Shown: one piece after another, positions 8,291-16,327 of the stretch
Numbering within the stretch: position 1 is the first letter of the stretch
How the letters are laid out: each line of letters starts with the position of its first letter
Source: Sphingomonas psychrotolerans
Lineage (GTDB): Bacteria; Pseudomonadota; Alphaproteobacteria; Sphingomonadales; Sphingomonadaceae
NCBI RefSeq assembly: GCF_002796605.1
Contig: NZ_CP024923.1
Location: forward strand, 3,107,501 to 3,171,500
Direction of reading: 5' to 3'
Length of the DNA stretch: 64,000 bases
Position numbers and translations under genes: made by a program
The notes under the pieces: model-generated
Seen by the model: the letters and a program-made list of their open reading frames with translations, nothing else
The model's database searches: none
Told to the model about the DNA's origin: nothing

Positions 8291-10045
8291 ATGGGGCCAA
8301 TCGACGTGATCAAAGCCATTTTCTTCGATGCCAAGGACACGCTGGGCTATGTCGACCGCCCGGGTCACCTGGTGACCTACAAGCCGTCGACCGAGACTTT
8401 GCTCGAGACGGTGGGCGGCACGATCGGCTGCCGCATCGGGATCATCACCAACCTGCCGGGCAACGTCGACAGCGCCGCCGGCCTGAAGATGATCACCGAT
8501 GCCAGGATCGCCCGCTTCCTCGACCCGGCCGGCTTCGTCACCAACCATGACGCCGGCGCCGACAAGCCCGCCCCGGAGATCTACCGCTTCGCCGCCGCGA
8601 AGCTGGGACTTGCGCCCGAGCAATGCATGTTCGTCGGCGAGAACTTCCTCGAGGTGCTCGGCGCGCGGGCGGCAGGCATGCAGGCCGAACTGAAGCCCTG
8701 CCCGCCGGGACGCGAATTCCTGACCAAGGACATCGCGGCGCGGCCGTCGACCGACAAGGACAGCGGGCGCCTCTCCGAACAGATCATGGAGGAGGATCAC
8801 CTCATCGGCCGGCGGCTGGTGATGGCATCCGCGGCGATCTCGAAGAAGATCGCCGCCGGCGAGGCGCCGCCGCTGCGCGCGATGGGATTGCTGGTCTTCC
8901 TGCTCCACGAATTCATCGACCGTTATCATCACACGGTGGAGGAGCGGGTGCTGCTGCCGCTCGCTTTCGCCAACGGCTTTCCCCAGGCGGACGCCGCCTA
9001 TGTCTATGCGGATCACGACGCGGGGCGGAAGCTGTTCGCGACGATGCGCGACACGCTGGAGCGGATCCGGGCCGGTGACACCGCGGCGATCCCGCTGTTC
9101 CGCGAGGCGCTGGACGCATTCGTCGTCCTCTACCGCGAACATGCGCGCCGCGAGAATGACGAGACGCTGCCGGGAATCGGCGCGCATCTGAACGGCCATT
9201 CGGACGCATTGCTGGTCGAGCTGATGGAGCGGTTCGGCCCCGGCGACCTCGGCCCGTGGCTCATGCTGATCGCCGATCTCGAACAGGAACTTCAAGCATC
9301 AACCGGAGGAAACGGCATGCCCGACATCAAGACCGTGGCCGTGATGGCCTATCATCGTTGCGGCGAGCAGGACACGCTCGTCCCCTATGAGATCCTGAAG
9401 CACGCCGCGATGGTGCTTGCCGAACAGGGCAAGCAACTCCGGGTCCGGCTGCTGCGCGTCGCCGCAAGCGACCCCGAAGTGGTCGAGATGCAGATGGGCA
9501 CCCGCGTCTTCACCGACGGCGCAGTCGAGCCGGAGGACATGTTCGACCTGTTGTTCGTGCCCGGCGGGCTGGGCAGCGGCGAGGCGAGCAAGGACGAAAG
9601 GCTGCGGGCGATCGTGCGCAAGCACCACGATGCCGGCAAGGTCGTCGCGACCAACTGCTCGGGCATCTCGATCCTGCACCGCGCCGAGATCCTGGGCGAC
9701 ACCCCGGTCACTTCCGCCGCCACCGTCGCACGTCGGCTCAAGGAAGAGGGCGCCAACCTCCTCCAGCCGCGGACGATGTGGGCCGGGCAGGCCGACGGCA
9801 AGATCTGGACTTCCGCGGGGGGAAGCGGCGTCCATGGCAGCACCATCGCGATGATCGCCAATTATTTCGGCCGCGAGGTCGGCCAGTATCTCGGCATGGG
9901 CTGGGATACCTATCCGGCGCTCGGCGAACAGATCTTCGAGGAGCGCGGTCCGCAATATCTGAGCTTCCCTGCACTGGAAGCGGGGATCCAGGACGCGCTC
10001 GAGGACATGCTGCTGCCGCGCCGCGCGCCAGCGATGGCGAGCTGA
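8291..10045 (+). CDS. HAD-like / hemerythrin-like / DJ-1-PfpI triple-domain protein
   Basis: 584 residues with three domains rarely found together. Residues ~5-150 are HAD-like: DAKDTL matches the DxDxT nucleophile motif and DKPAPEIYR the motif III Lys, but the motif IV acids are Glu rather than Asp (GENFLEV). Residues ~160-325 are a hemerythrin-like helical bundle with the metal-ligand pattern EEDH, LHEF, HHTVEE, DHDAGR and EHARREND, expected to bind a di-iron centre. Residues 343-584 are a DJ-1/PfpI domain with a nucleophile-elbow Cys (NCSGISIL) and the TSAGGSGVHG segment. It is the first gene of a nine-gene operon and lies 5 bp before the next gene. A sensor or repair role in oxidative stress would fit the di-iron and Cys sites, but this is inference. 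The linker contains an internal ribosome binding site, listed separately. Confidence 0.85.
   Translation: MGPIDVIKAIFFDAKDTLGYVDRPGHLVTYKPSTETLLETVGGTIGCRIGIITNLPGNVDSAAGLKMITDARIARFLDPAGFVTNHDAGADKPAPEIYRFAAAKLGLAPEQCMFVGENFLEVLGARAAGMQAELKPCPPGREFLTKDIAARPSTDKDSGRLSEQIMEEDHLIGRRLVMASAAISKKIAAGEAPPLRAMGLLVFLLHEFIDRYHHTVEERVLLPLAFANGFPQADAAYVYADHDAGRKLFATMRDTLERIRAGDTAAIPLFREALDAFVVLYREHARRENDETLPGIGAHLNGHSDALLVELMERFGPGDLGPWLMLIADLEQELQASTGGNGMPDIKTVAVMAYHRCGEQDTLVPYEILKHAAMVLAEQGKQLRVRLLRVAASDPEVVEMQMGTRVFTDGAVEPEDMFDLLFVPGGLGSGEASKDERLRAIVRKHHDAGKVVATNCSGISILHRAEILGDTPVTSAATVARRLKEEGANLLQPRTMWAGQADGKIWTSAGGSGVHGSTIAMIANYFGREVGQYLGMGWDTYPALGEQIFEERGPQYLSFPALEAGIQDALEDMLLPRRAPAMAS
9305..9319 (+). 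promoter_or_regulatory. Internal Shine-Dalgarno plus in-frame ATG at the DJ-1 domain boundary
   Basis: GGAGG at 9305-9309 lies 7 bp before an in-frame ATG at 9317 (codon 343), exactly where the DJ-1/PfpI domain begins (MPDIKTVAVMAY). The linker before it (STGGNG) is partly encoded by the Shine-Dalgarno itself. Either the DJ-1 domain is also made as a separate protein, or the gene arose by loss of a stop codon between two adjacent genes. Confidence 0.6.
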
Positions 10046-10050
10046 CCGCC

Positions 10051-10560
10051 ATGGCCTGGGATCTCGAATTCCGCCTTCCCGAGACGCGGTTCTTCACCGA
10101 TGCGGAACGAGCGCAGATCGCGACGTTGTTTCGCGCGATCCAGCCCCGCGACGCGGCGCGCGGGATCCCCGGTGCCGACGATTGCGATGCCGCCGAGTTT
10201 CTCGACCGGCTGCTCGAGATGCCGGTCGGCGGCCCGGTGAAGCTGCACGAGGATCTGGCGCTGTGGCAGGCGAGCTATCGCGGCTGGCTGGCCGCGCTCG
10301 ATGCCGCGGCCACGGCGCTGTTCGGCACCCCGCTGGCCCGGCTGGGCATCGAGGATACGACAAGCCTGCTCGACCAGCTCGAGCGCGGCGAACTCGCCGG
10401 CGCGGGCAACGCGAAGAACCAGAAGCGGCTGTTCGACACGCTGTGGCGCCACTGCCTGCAGGGGTGCTGGTCCGACCCGCGATGGGCCGGAAACCGCGAC
10501 CGGATCATGTGGCGCTGGCTCGGCTATCTCGGCGACGCCGAGCGGCTCGACCTCGTTTGA
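10051..10560 (+). CDS. Gluconate 2-dehydrogenase subunit 3-like protein
   Basis: 169 residues. The pattern FFTDAERAQIATLF at the start, a helical middle, and GCWSDPRWAGNRDRIMW at the end matches the small-subunit family that accompanies membrane gluconate-type GMC dehydrogenases. Here, as usual, the GMC oxidoreductase gene follows directly (14-bp gap, strong GGAGGGG). Known members are often Tat-exported, but no signal peptide is seen here, which would keep the complex in the cytoplasm. The start at 10051 lies 5 bp after the previous stop. The likely role is partner or maturation subunit of the flavoenzyme. Confidence 0.72.
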   Translation: MAWDLEFRLPETRFFTDAERAQIATLFRAIQPRDAARGIPGADDCDAAEFLDRLLEMPVGGPVKLHEDLALWQASYRGWLAALDAAATALFGTPLARLGIEDTTSLLDQLERGELAGAGNAKNQKRLFDTLWRHCLQGCWSDPRWAGNRDRIMWRWLGYLGDAERLDLV

Positions 10561-10574
10561 ACGGAGGGGACGAA

Positions 10575-12323
10575 ATGCCCACCATCGACAAGCCCGACGT
10601 CCTGATCGTCGGCAGCGGCGCCGGCGGATCGACCGCCGCCCGTGCGCTCACCCAGCGCGGGTTCAGCGTGCTCGTGCTCGAGCGCGGTGGCCCGAGCAAC
10701 GCCGAGGATTTCATCCCGCTCGACGAGCTGCATTTCCTCGATCACAAGGCGCTGGTCCCGTCGAAGCGCGACGATCCGATGCTGTACATCGACACGTCCA
10801 GGCCGGACGCCGAGCCCGACCACAGGGAGCGCTGGTGGATCAGCAACATGGTCGGTGGCGCGACCAATCAATGGGAAGCCAATCTTCCGCGCTACACGCA
10901 GGAAGATTTCTCGGTCACCCAATATCTGCGCGACATCCCCGGCGATGTCAGCATGATCGACTGGCCGTGGACCTACCAGCAGTTCCAGCCCTATTTCGAA
11001 CGCGCCGAATGGGATTGGGGAGTCTCCGGCCAGGCGCGGCAATCGCCCGCACAGGAGCCGATGCGCGCCGGATATGATTATCCGATGCCGCCGATCCGCG
11101 AGCACGGGTCCTCTCCCTTTCTCCGCTTCATGTTCAACAAGGCGGGGATGTTTCCCTATCGCAGCCCCAGGGGGATTAATTCGCGGACCAGCGACAGCCG
11201 GCCGGGCTGCCCGTTCTGCGGCTTCTGCCAGGGCTTTGGCTGCGCATCGAACTGCCGATCGGGGGCGGCGGACACGGTGCTGCGCAAGGCATTGTCATCC
11301 GGGCTTTGCGAGCTGCGCACCGGCCATAATGTGCTGCGCCTCCTCCATCAGCCGGCGCCGGGCAGCGAGCGCGGCCACCGCGTCACCGGCGTCGAATATG
11401 TCACCGAGCCGGGCGGCGTTGCGAAGACGATCACCGCCCCGATCGTGATCGTATCGATCCAGGCGATCGAATCGGCGCGGCTCTATCTGCTGTCGGGCTT
11501 GCCCAATCCCAACGGGCTCGCCGGGCGGTATCTGACCTATCACACCAAGGGCGATCTCGAATTCACTTTCCCCAACCAGCCGGTCTGGGGATCGATGGAC
11601 CCCACCTATCCCTATCAGCCGAGCACGTCGCTCGGCAGCCTCCAGCTGCGCGATCTCTACGTGATCAACGACAGCAACTCGCCGCTCAGCAAAGGCGGCA
11701 AGTTCTCGATCTACGATCCGATCACGATCAACCCGCCGCTCAAGGCGCTGTACCGCACCGGCATGCCCGGAAAAAGCGCGCCGCTCTGGGGCAAGCATCT
11801 GCAGGAGCGGCTGATCGAGCTGCGCGAGAATGGCGGCGTCTCCTTCTCGTTCACCGGCGAGACGATGTCGAAATACGACAATCGCGTCGAGCTGGCCGAC
11901 GGGCTGGGCGGCCGCCCGCTCAAGACCGATCCCTATGGCCAGCCAGTCGCGCTGACTTATTACCAGCATCACCCCTACGACGTGGCGCTCAGTGCCTATG
12001 CGCTGGACCGGGTGGCCAACATCGTCGGCAATGCCGGCGGCGAGCTTCGCGTCCGCAGCCCCCAGACGGTCGCCAATCCCGGCTATGGGCACAATCACGG
12101 ATCGCTCCGCGCGGGAACAGATCGCGGCGCATCGGTGCTCGACGCCAATTGCCAGGCGCATGAGGTGGAGGGCCTGTACGTCATCGACGCGGCGTTCATG
12201 CCGACGGCGGGGGCGAGCAACCCCTCGCTGACGATGATCGCCAACGCCTATCGCGTGTGCGACGGCATCCCCAAACCGGGTCCGCGAACCCATGCCGCCG
12301 CGGCGACGATGGCGGAGGTTTGA
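10575..12323 (+). CDS. GMC-family FAD-dependent oxidoreductase
   Basis: 582 residues. The N-terminal dinucleotide-binding motif is GSGAGGSTAARAL with LVLERGG at the end of the second strand. A Cys-rich segment CPFCGFCQGFGCASNC near residue 213 is typical of the gluconate/sorbitol-dehydrogenase-like branch. The C-terminal GMC signature includes GHNHGS and the segment MPTAGASNPSLTMIANAY, carrying the family's active-site His and Asn. It probably oxidises an alcohol or sugar-like substrate and passes electrons on rather than to O2. Start chosen by GGAGGGG (10563-10569) 5 bp upstream. It pairs with the subunit-3-like gene before it and the Dabb gene 1 bp after it. The substrate cannot be read from the sequence. 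Confidence 0.88.
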   Translation: MPTIDKPDVLIVGSGAGGSTAARALTQRGFSVLVLERGGPSNAEDFIPLDELHFLDHKALVPSKRDDPMLYIDTSRPDAEPDHRERWWISNMVGGATNQWEANLPRYTQEDFSVTQYLRDIPGDVSMIDWPWTYQQFQPYFERAEWDWGVSGQARQSPAQEPMRAGYDYPMPPIREHGSSPFLRFMFNKAGMFPYRSPRGINSRTSDSRPGCPFCGFCQGFGCASNCRSGAADTVLRKALSSGLCELRTGHNVLRLLHQPAPGSERGHRVTGVEYVTEPGGVAKTITAPIVIVSIQAIESARLYLLSGLPNPNGLAGRYLTYHTKGDLEFTFPNQPVWGSMDPTYPYQPSTSLGSLQLRDLYVINDSNSPLSKGGKFSIYDPITINPPLKALYRTGMPGKSAPLWGKHLQERLIELRENGGVSFSFTGETMSKYDNRVELADGLGGRPLKTDPYGQPVALTYYQHHPYDVALSAYALDRVANIVGNAGGELRVRSPQTVANPGYGHNHGSLRAGTDRGASVLDANCQAHEVEGLYVIDAAFMPTAGASNPSLTMIANAYRVCDGIPKPGPRTHAAAATMAEV

Positions 12324-12324
12324 G

Positions 12325-12663
12325 ATGAGCACCGCTCAACTCTATCACGTCGTCGTCTATCGGCTGGCGGACGGCCTCAATCCGGAAAAGTGCGCGCAGA
12401 TGGAGGCGCTGTTCGCGCGCTGCCGAGACGAGATCCCGGAAATTCTCGATATAGAATTCGGGCACAATGTCAGCGTTTCGCGGTTCGCCCGCGGCTGGGA
12501 ATACGGCGCCGTGATGACCATGGCCGGGCCGGCGGAGCGGGATCGCTTCCTCACCCACCCGACGCACCTCCAGTTGTCCGCCGCAGCCGCCGACGGTTTT
12601 TACCGCGAGGTGGTGGTGTTCGACCTGCCGATCGCCGGCACCGATGCCGGGGAGACGGCATGA
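12325..12663 (+). CDS. Dabb (stress-responsive alpha/beta-barrel) protein
   Basis: 112 residues with the Dabb pattern: an opening strand (LYHVVVYRLADG), a helix, the FGHNVS strand and the FLTHPTHLQL segment, ending in a strand (EVVVFDLPI). Such small dimeric ferredoxin-like barrels often act as cyclases, cofactor or substrate binders in oxidative pathways. ATG at 12325, with AGG upstream inside the preceding gene; the gap is 1 bp and the gene ends in an ATGA overlap with the next one. Its position between a flavoenzyme and a glycosylase-like protein gives no single clear role. Confidence 0.75.
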   Translation: MSTAQLYHVVVYRLADGLNPEKCAQMEALFARCRDEIPEILDIEFGHNVSVSRFARGWEYGAVMTMAGPAERDRFLTHPTHLQLSAAAADGFYREVVVFDLPIAGTDAGETA

Positions 12664-13523
12664 TGGTAATGCTGCGATCCTATCTGGAGACTTATCTGGG
12701 GGGCTGGCGGGACGATCTCGATCCGCAATGGCGCGCGCTGTTCGCCGGAGTCGAGCCCGATTTCGAGGCGATCCTGCCCGAGCTGGTCTACGATCCGGAG
12801 CACCCGGTCATCCCGCCGCTCCGCTCGAAGCCGCTCCCCGGGGCGCCGGCAGGCGCGCATATCTTCCGTGCATTCGACGGCGTTGCGCCCGACGCCGTCC
12901 GGGTCGTGCTGATCGGACAGGATCCCTATCCGCGGGTGGCGCGCGCGACGGGCCGCGCGTTCGAGGACGGCGCGCTCGGTGACTGGCAGGGCGAGGTTGC
13001 AGTGAGCCTGCAGCGGCTGGTGCAATCGGCGGTCTCATTGCGCTACAGCCGACCCGAACTGGCGCGGTCGCCGGGCGACTGGGCGGCGGTGCAGGCCGCG
13101 GCCGCCGCCGGCGAGATCGCGCTCGAACCGCCCGGTGCGTGGTTCGACCGGCTTCAAGCCGGGGGCGTGCTGTTCGTCAATGCCGGCTGGACGCTGACGC
13201 GGTTCGTGTCGGGCGGCGGCGAGGAACAGAAATGCCATATCGCGATGTGGCGGCCGCTGATGCGTCGGCTGCTCCACGGCCTGGCCGAGCGACCCGGCCG
13301 GCCGACGGTGTTCCTGCTGCTCGGCAATTTCGCGAGAGACTTGTTCCGGGAAAGCGGCGTCGAGGCGCGGGGCGCCGCGGGCGGATATGTCGACCGGATC
13401 CGCACCGTCACGCACCCGCATCCCAATAGAGTCGGGCCGTCCGGCTATCTGGCACGAGGCAATCCACTCGAAGGCGTGAACGCGGCGCTTGCCGGGCTCG
13501 GCGCGCCGGCAGTGGCGTGGTGA
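12660..13523 (+). CDS. Uracil-DNA glycosylase (family 1-like) superfamily protein
   Basis: 287 residues. VVLIGQDPYPRVARATGRAF matches the water-activating loop of UNG (GQDPYHGxxQAxGLAF), with the catalytic-type Asp at 88. Later come FVNAGWTLT (UNG: LLLNxxLT), FLLLGNFARD (LLWGxxA) and HPHPNRVG (the leucine-loop HPSPLS) with His252. The family is therefore clear, but motif residues differ from housekeeping UNG: Pro replaces His after DPY, and the HPSP loop reads HPHP. It may be a diverged glycosylase acting on a modified base or nucleotide rather than ordinary repair. ATGA overlap with the Dabb gene shows translational coupling. Confidence 0.78.
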   Translation: MMVMLRSYLETYLGGWRDDLDPQWRALFAGVEPDFEAILPELVYDPEHPVIPPLRSKPLPGAPAGAHIFRAFDGVAPDAVRVVLIGQDPYPRVARATGRAFEDGALGDWQGEVAVSLQRLVQSAVSLRYSRPELARSPGDWAAVQAAAAAGEIALEPPGAWFDRLQAGGVLFVNAGWTLTRFVSGGGEEQKCHIAMWRPLMRRLLHGLAERPGRPTVFLLLGNFARDLFRESGVEARGAAGGYVDRIRTVTHPHPNRVGPSGYLARGNPLEGVNAALAGLGAPAVAW

Positions 13524-13536
13524 GGAATATGACGCA

Positions 13537-15102
13537 ATGAGGATCATCGCATCGGGCGGCAACCGCCTCCACGCTCCGGCCAACAGCCTCGCGGCATTGA
13601 TCAGCGGCTATACCGGCGGGGCGGACGCGCTGCTGATCGGCGTGCGGCAGACCGCGGACGGCGTGCTAGTCCCCGCGGGGGACGACCGGGTTCCGGGGAG
13701 CGAGGTCCTGATCTCGGCGAGCAGCTTCGCCGCGCTGCAGGCATATGACTTTTCGGCGGGCTGGCTGCCCCGACGGACCGAGGCGAGCTTCCATTATTGC
13801 GATCCGGCGGTTTCGGGCCGGCGGCTCAAGCTGCCGCGGCTCGACGACGTGATCGACGCATTGCCGCGCGACGTGACGCTGCTGATCGACGCCGGGGCTT
13901 TCGCGGAGGCGGCGGTTGCGCTGCTCGAAAGCCGCGGGCGGATCGAGACGGCGATGCTGGTGAGCGATTCGCCTGCCGCGCTCGCCGCGGCGAGGCCCGG
14001 GCTTCGTACTGCTTTATGGGCGACCGACGGCATGGTCGCGGCCAGCGATGTGGATTTGCTGATCGTGCCGGTCGGGGCACTGCGCGACGGCGGGGGATGG
14101 AGCCAGGCCGGCATCGCGCTGCGCGAGCGCAAATTGGCCGGGGAATGGCCGATGGGACTCTGCGCGGTATTGGACGACGCCGGCACCGATCCCGCGACGC
14201 TCGACGCGCTGGCACAGACCGCCTGGCTATGGGGCGTGTGCACCGGATCGACCTTCGACATGGAGCGGCTGCGGCCGGGTTACGTCCATAGCCAATCGGA
14301 TTTCGCCGGGACCGAGATCGATCGCCGCCAGTTCGCATTGGGCTATGCCAAGGCGAACCGCTTCGCCAACGTCCATTGCGACGACGGCGTCCATCTCGAG
14401 ATCGCGGATTATGCCGGGCCGATGCCGGGCGGCGGCGGATCCCCGACCGAGCGGCGGATCACGCGTCTCGAATGGGATTTGATCAACGTCGCGAAGGAAT
14501 GGCCGTTTTACTCGGGCGGCGGGCTGGGGACGGTGCGCGGCATCGGCGACGATTTCGCGGCGGAGGTGGCGTATCGCGTGGCGCGGGTCGGCCAGGCGAC
14601 GACGCTCGAAATGGCCGTCACCAATGTCGATCCGGGGGCGCATCGCGCCGCGCCGCCGCAGAGCTTCCGCGACAAGGACAGCTTTTACGATCCGCACGGC
14701 GCGCCGCCTTATGTCGGCGTCGAGCATGACGAGGATGACGGGTTCCGCATCAACTGGAACCTCGGATGCGAATATGACAACAACCAATATGGCCGGCCGG
14801 TGTCGGAAGGGCGCACCCCGCATGGCGGACGGCTGCGGCTCGAGCGCCGCGGCGCCTTCCACGCCGCCTATTTTCGCGATCCGGTCGACGCTGACGACAA
14901 TCCGCTGGCGCCGCGCGACTGGGTCTGCGTCGGCGTGGTCGCCAACGAGAGCCTGAACCGCACCGTCTATCTGCGCTGCGTCGGCAAACGCTGGCGCCAG
15001 GAGAAGGAATCGGACCCGTCACAGCACGAGCCGATCCTGCCCAACCATTTCGTGTTCCGCGATCTGCGGATCACCTGTTTCCCGCCAGCCAGCCGAGGGT
15101 AG
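13537..15102 (+). CDS. Glycerophosphodiester-phosphodiesterase-like protein with lost catalytic residues
   Basis: 521 residues. The N-terminal ~250 residues follow the GDPD TIM barrel: NRLHAPANSLAALISGY matches the HRGxxxxPENTLAAF start, and ADGVLVPAGDD the later DGxLVxxHD. The residues that make GDPD a phosphodiesterase are replaced: no HR pair, Glu-Asn-Thr reads Asn-Ser-Leu, the ELD strand reads LIG, and the second His is absent. Residues ~300-521 are a beta-rich domain I do not recognise (for example WNLGCEYDNNQYG). A binding rather than hydrolytic role is likely. Start at ATG 13537, 13 bp after the glycosylase-like gene; the next gene follows in 3 bp. Confidence 0.6.
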   Translation: MRIIASGGNRLHAPANSLAALISGYTGGADALLIGVRQTADGVLVPAGDDRVPGSEVLISASSFAALQAYDFSAGWLPRRTEASFHYCDPAVSGRRLKLPRLDDVIDALPRDVTLLIDAGAFAEAAVALLESRGRIETAMLVSDSPAALAAARPGLRTALWATDGMVAASDVDLLIVPVGALRDGGGWSQAGIALRERKLAGEWPMGLCAVLDDAGTDPATLDALAQTAWLWGVCTGSTFDMERLRPGYVHSQSDFAGTEIDRRQFALGYAKANRFANVHCDDGVHLEIADYAGPMPGGGGSPTERRITRLEWDLINVAKEWPFYSGGGLGTVRGIGDDFAAEVAYRVARVGQATTLEMAVTNVDPGAHRAAPPQSFRDKDSFYDPHGAPPYVGVEHDEDDGFRINWNLGCEYDNNQYGRPVSEGRTPHGGRLRLERRGAFHAAYFRDPVDADDNPLAPRDWVCVGVVANESLNRTVYLRCVGKRWRQEKESDPSQHEPILPNHFVFRDLRITCFPPASRG

Positions 15103-15105
15103 ATC

Positions 15106-16326
15106 ATGCCGCAACCGCAACGCCGCGATCCCGCACGCGAGATCATCGACTTCGGCGCCGACTCCGAGGATTTCAGCCCGTTCCCGGTCGAACAGACGCC
15201 GTTCCTCGATCTCGGCCTGCCATGGCCGGCCGACGCGCGCCCCGAACCCGAGCCGTGGGCGCCGGGAAACACGCCGCTGCCCGGCGACGCCTTGCCCGAG
15301 GCCGACGTGCTGGTGGTCACCTGGACCGTGGCCGAGCACGAGGCGCTCGCCGACGTGCTGACACCGGGCTTCGGCCGCAACAGCTGGGCACGCTATGCCC
15401 GCGGCTTCGAGGAGCATTATGTGCCGCGCATCCGCAAGGGCGCGCCGTCGCTCAAGGTCGGGCGGCTCGGCTCCTATTTCCGCACCAGCATCGCCGGGCG
15501 CAGGATCCTGTGCTTCAAGTCCGAGCTGCACCTCAACCAGGACGGCATCCGCACCGCCGACGGCAAGGCGACCTTGCCGGTGCGCGAACTGTTCGACCAG
15601 ATGATCGACGAGGTCAAACCGTCGCTGGTGATCACTGTCGGGACCGCAGGCGCGACCTTCCCGCCGGGTGCCACCACCACGGTGAGCGGAATGGACTGCC
15701 CGGCGCACGAATTGGGCGACGTGATCATCACGCGCGGCGCGAAGTTCCGCCTGAGCCAGGAATTCGCCAACGAGGCGTTCGCCGATGCTGCCTATCGCTG
15801 CGCCAGCCTGACCATCCCGACCGAAAGGCTGGCAGCGGCGCGCGCGCTGCTGGCGCGCCACGCCGGTAAGCTGGTCGAGCCCGCTTTCGCCCCGCCGCAC
15901 ACCAAATACGCCTGGCCGCAGGGCAATCCGCTGCCGGGATTCGCCAACGCCCCCGATTTCAAGATCGACGGAATCGACTTCCCCGCATTCCACCCGATCC
16001 TGACCACCGACTTCTTCGAATTCGGGACCTCGACCAATCGATTGTGGGAGCAGGGCTGCGGAGTCGAGATGGGCGATGCGGTGCTCGGCCTCGTCGTCGA
16101 GACGCGCAAGGCGGCGGGCAAGTCCGCGCCGGACTGGCTGGTCATCCGCAATGCCTCCGATCCGCAGATCAACGGACGGCTGCCCGACCGGCGCGCGCCC
16201 GGCATCCCGCCCGAGCTGCGCCGCGGCCTCGACATGCAGGCGCATTGGGCGGTCTGGTATTACGAGACCTATGGCTATTGGACGAGCGTCAACAGCGCGA
16301 TCGCGGTCTGGGCGATGGTCGCCTGA
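15106..16326 (+). CDS. Nucleoside phosphorylase (PNP/UDP superfamily)-like protein
   Basis: 406 residues. The phosphorylase fold is suggested by VITVGTAGA (~177-185), LGDVIITRGAKF, the VEMGDAVLGLVVE strand, which corresponds to the ribose-binding ME motif of MTAN/PNP enzymes, and WLVIRNASDPQING near 343-357, matching the base-binding RxxSDxxxG region. The protein is ~150 residues longer than typical phosphorylases, with a Pro-rich head (~1-65) and a longer tail. It probably cleaves or binds an N-glycosidic bond, in keeping with the glycosylase-like and amidohydrolase neighbours. Stop and next start are 1 bp apart. Confidence 0.7.
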   Translation: MPQPQRRDPAREIIDFGADSEDFSPFPVEQTPFLDLGLPWPADARPEPEPWAPGNTPLPGDALPEADVLVVTWTVAEHEALADVLTPGFGRNSWARYARGFEEHYVPRIRKGAPSLKVGRLGSYFRTSIAGRRILCFKSELHLNQDGIRTADGKATLPVRELFDQMIDEVKPSLVITVGTAGATFPPGATTTVSGMDCPAHELGDVIITRGAKFRLSQEFANEAFADAAYRCASLTIPTERLAAARALLARHAGKLVEPAFAPPHTKYAWPQGNPLPGFANAPDFKIDGIDFPAFHPILTTDFFEFGTSTNRLWEQGCGVEMGDAVLGLVVETRKAAGKSAPDWLVIRNASDPQINGRLPDRRAPGIPPELRRGLDMQAHWAVWYYETYGYWTSVNSAIAVWAMVA

Positions 16327-16327
16327 C

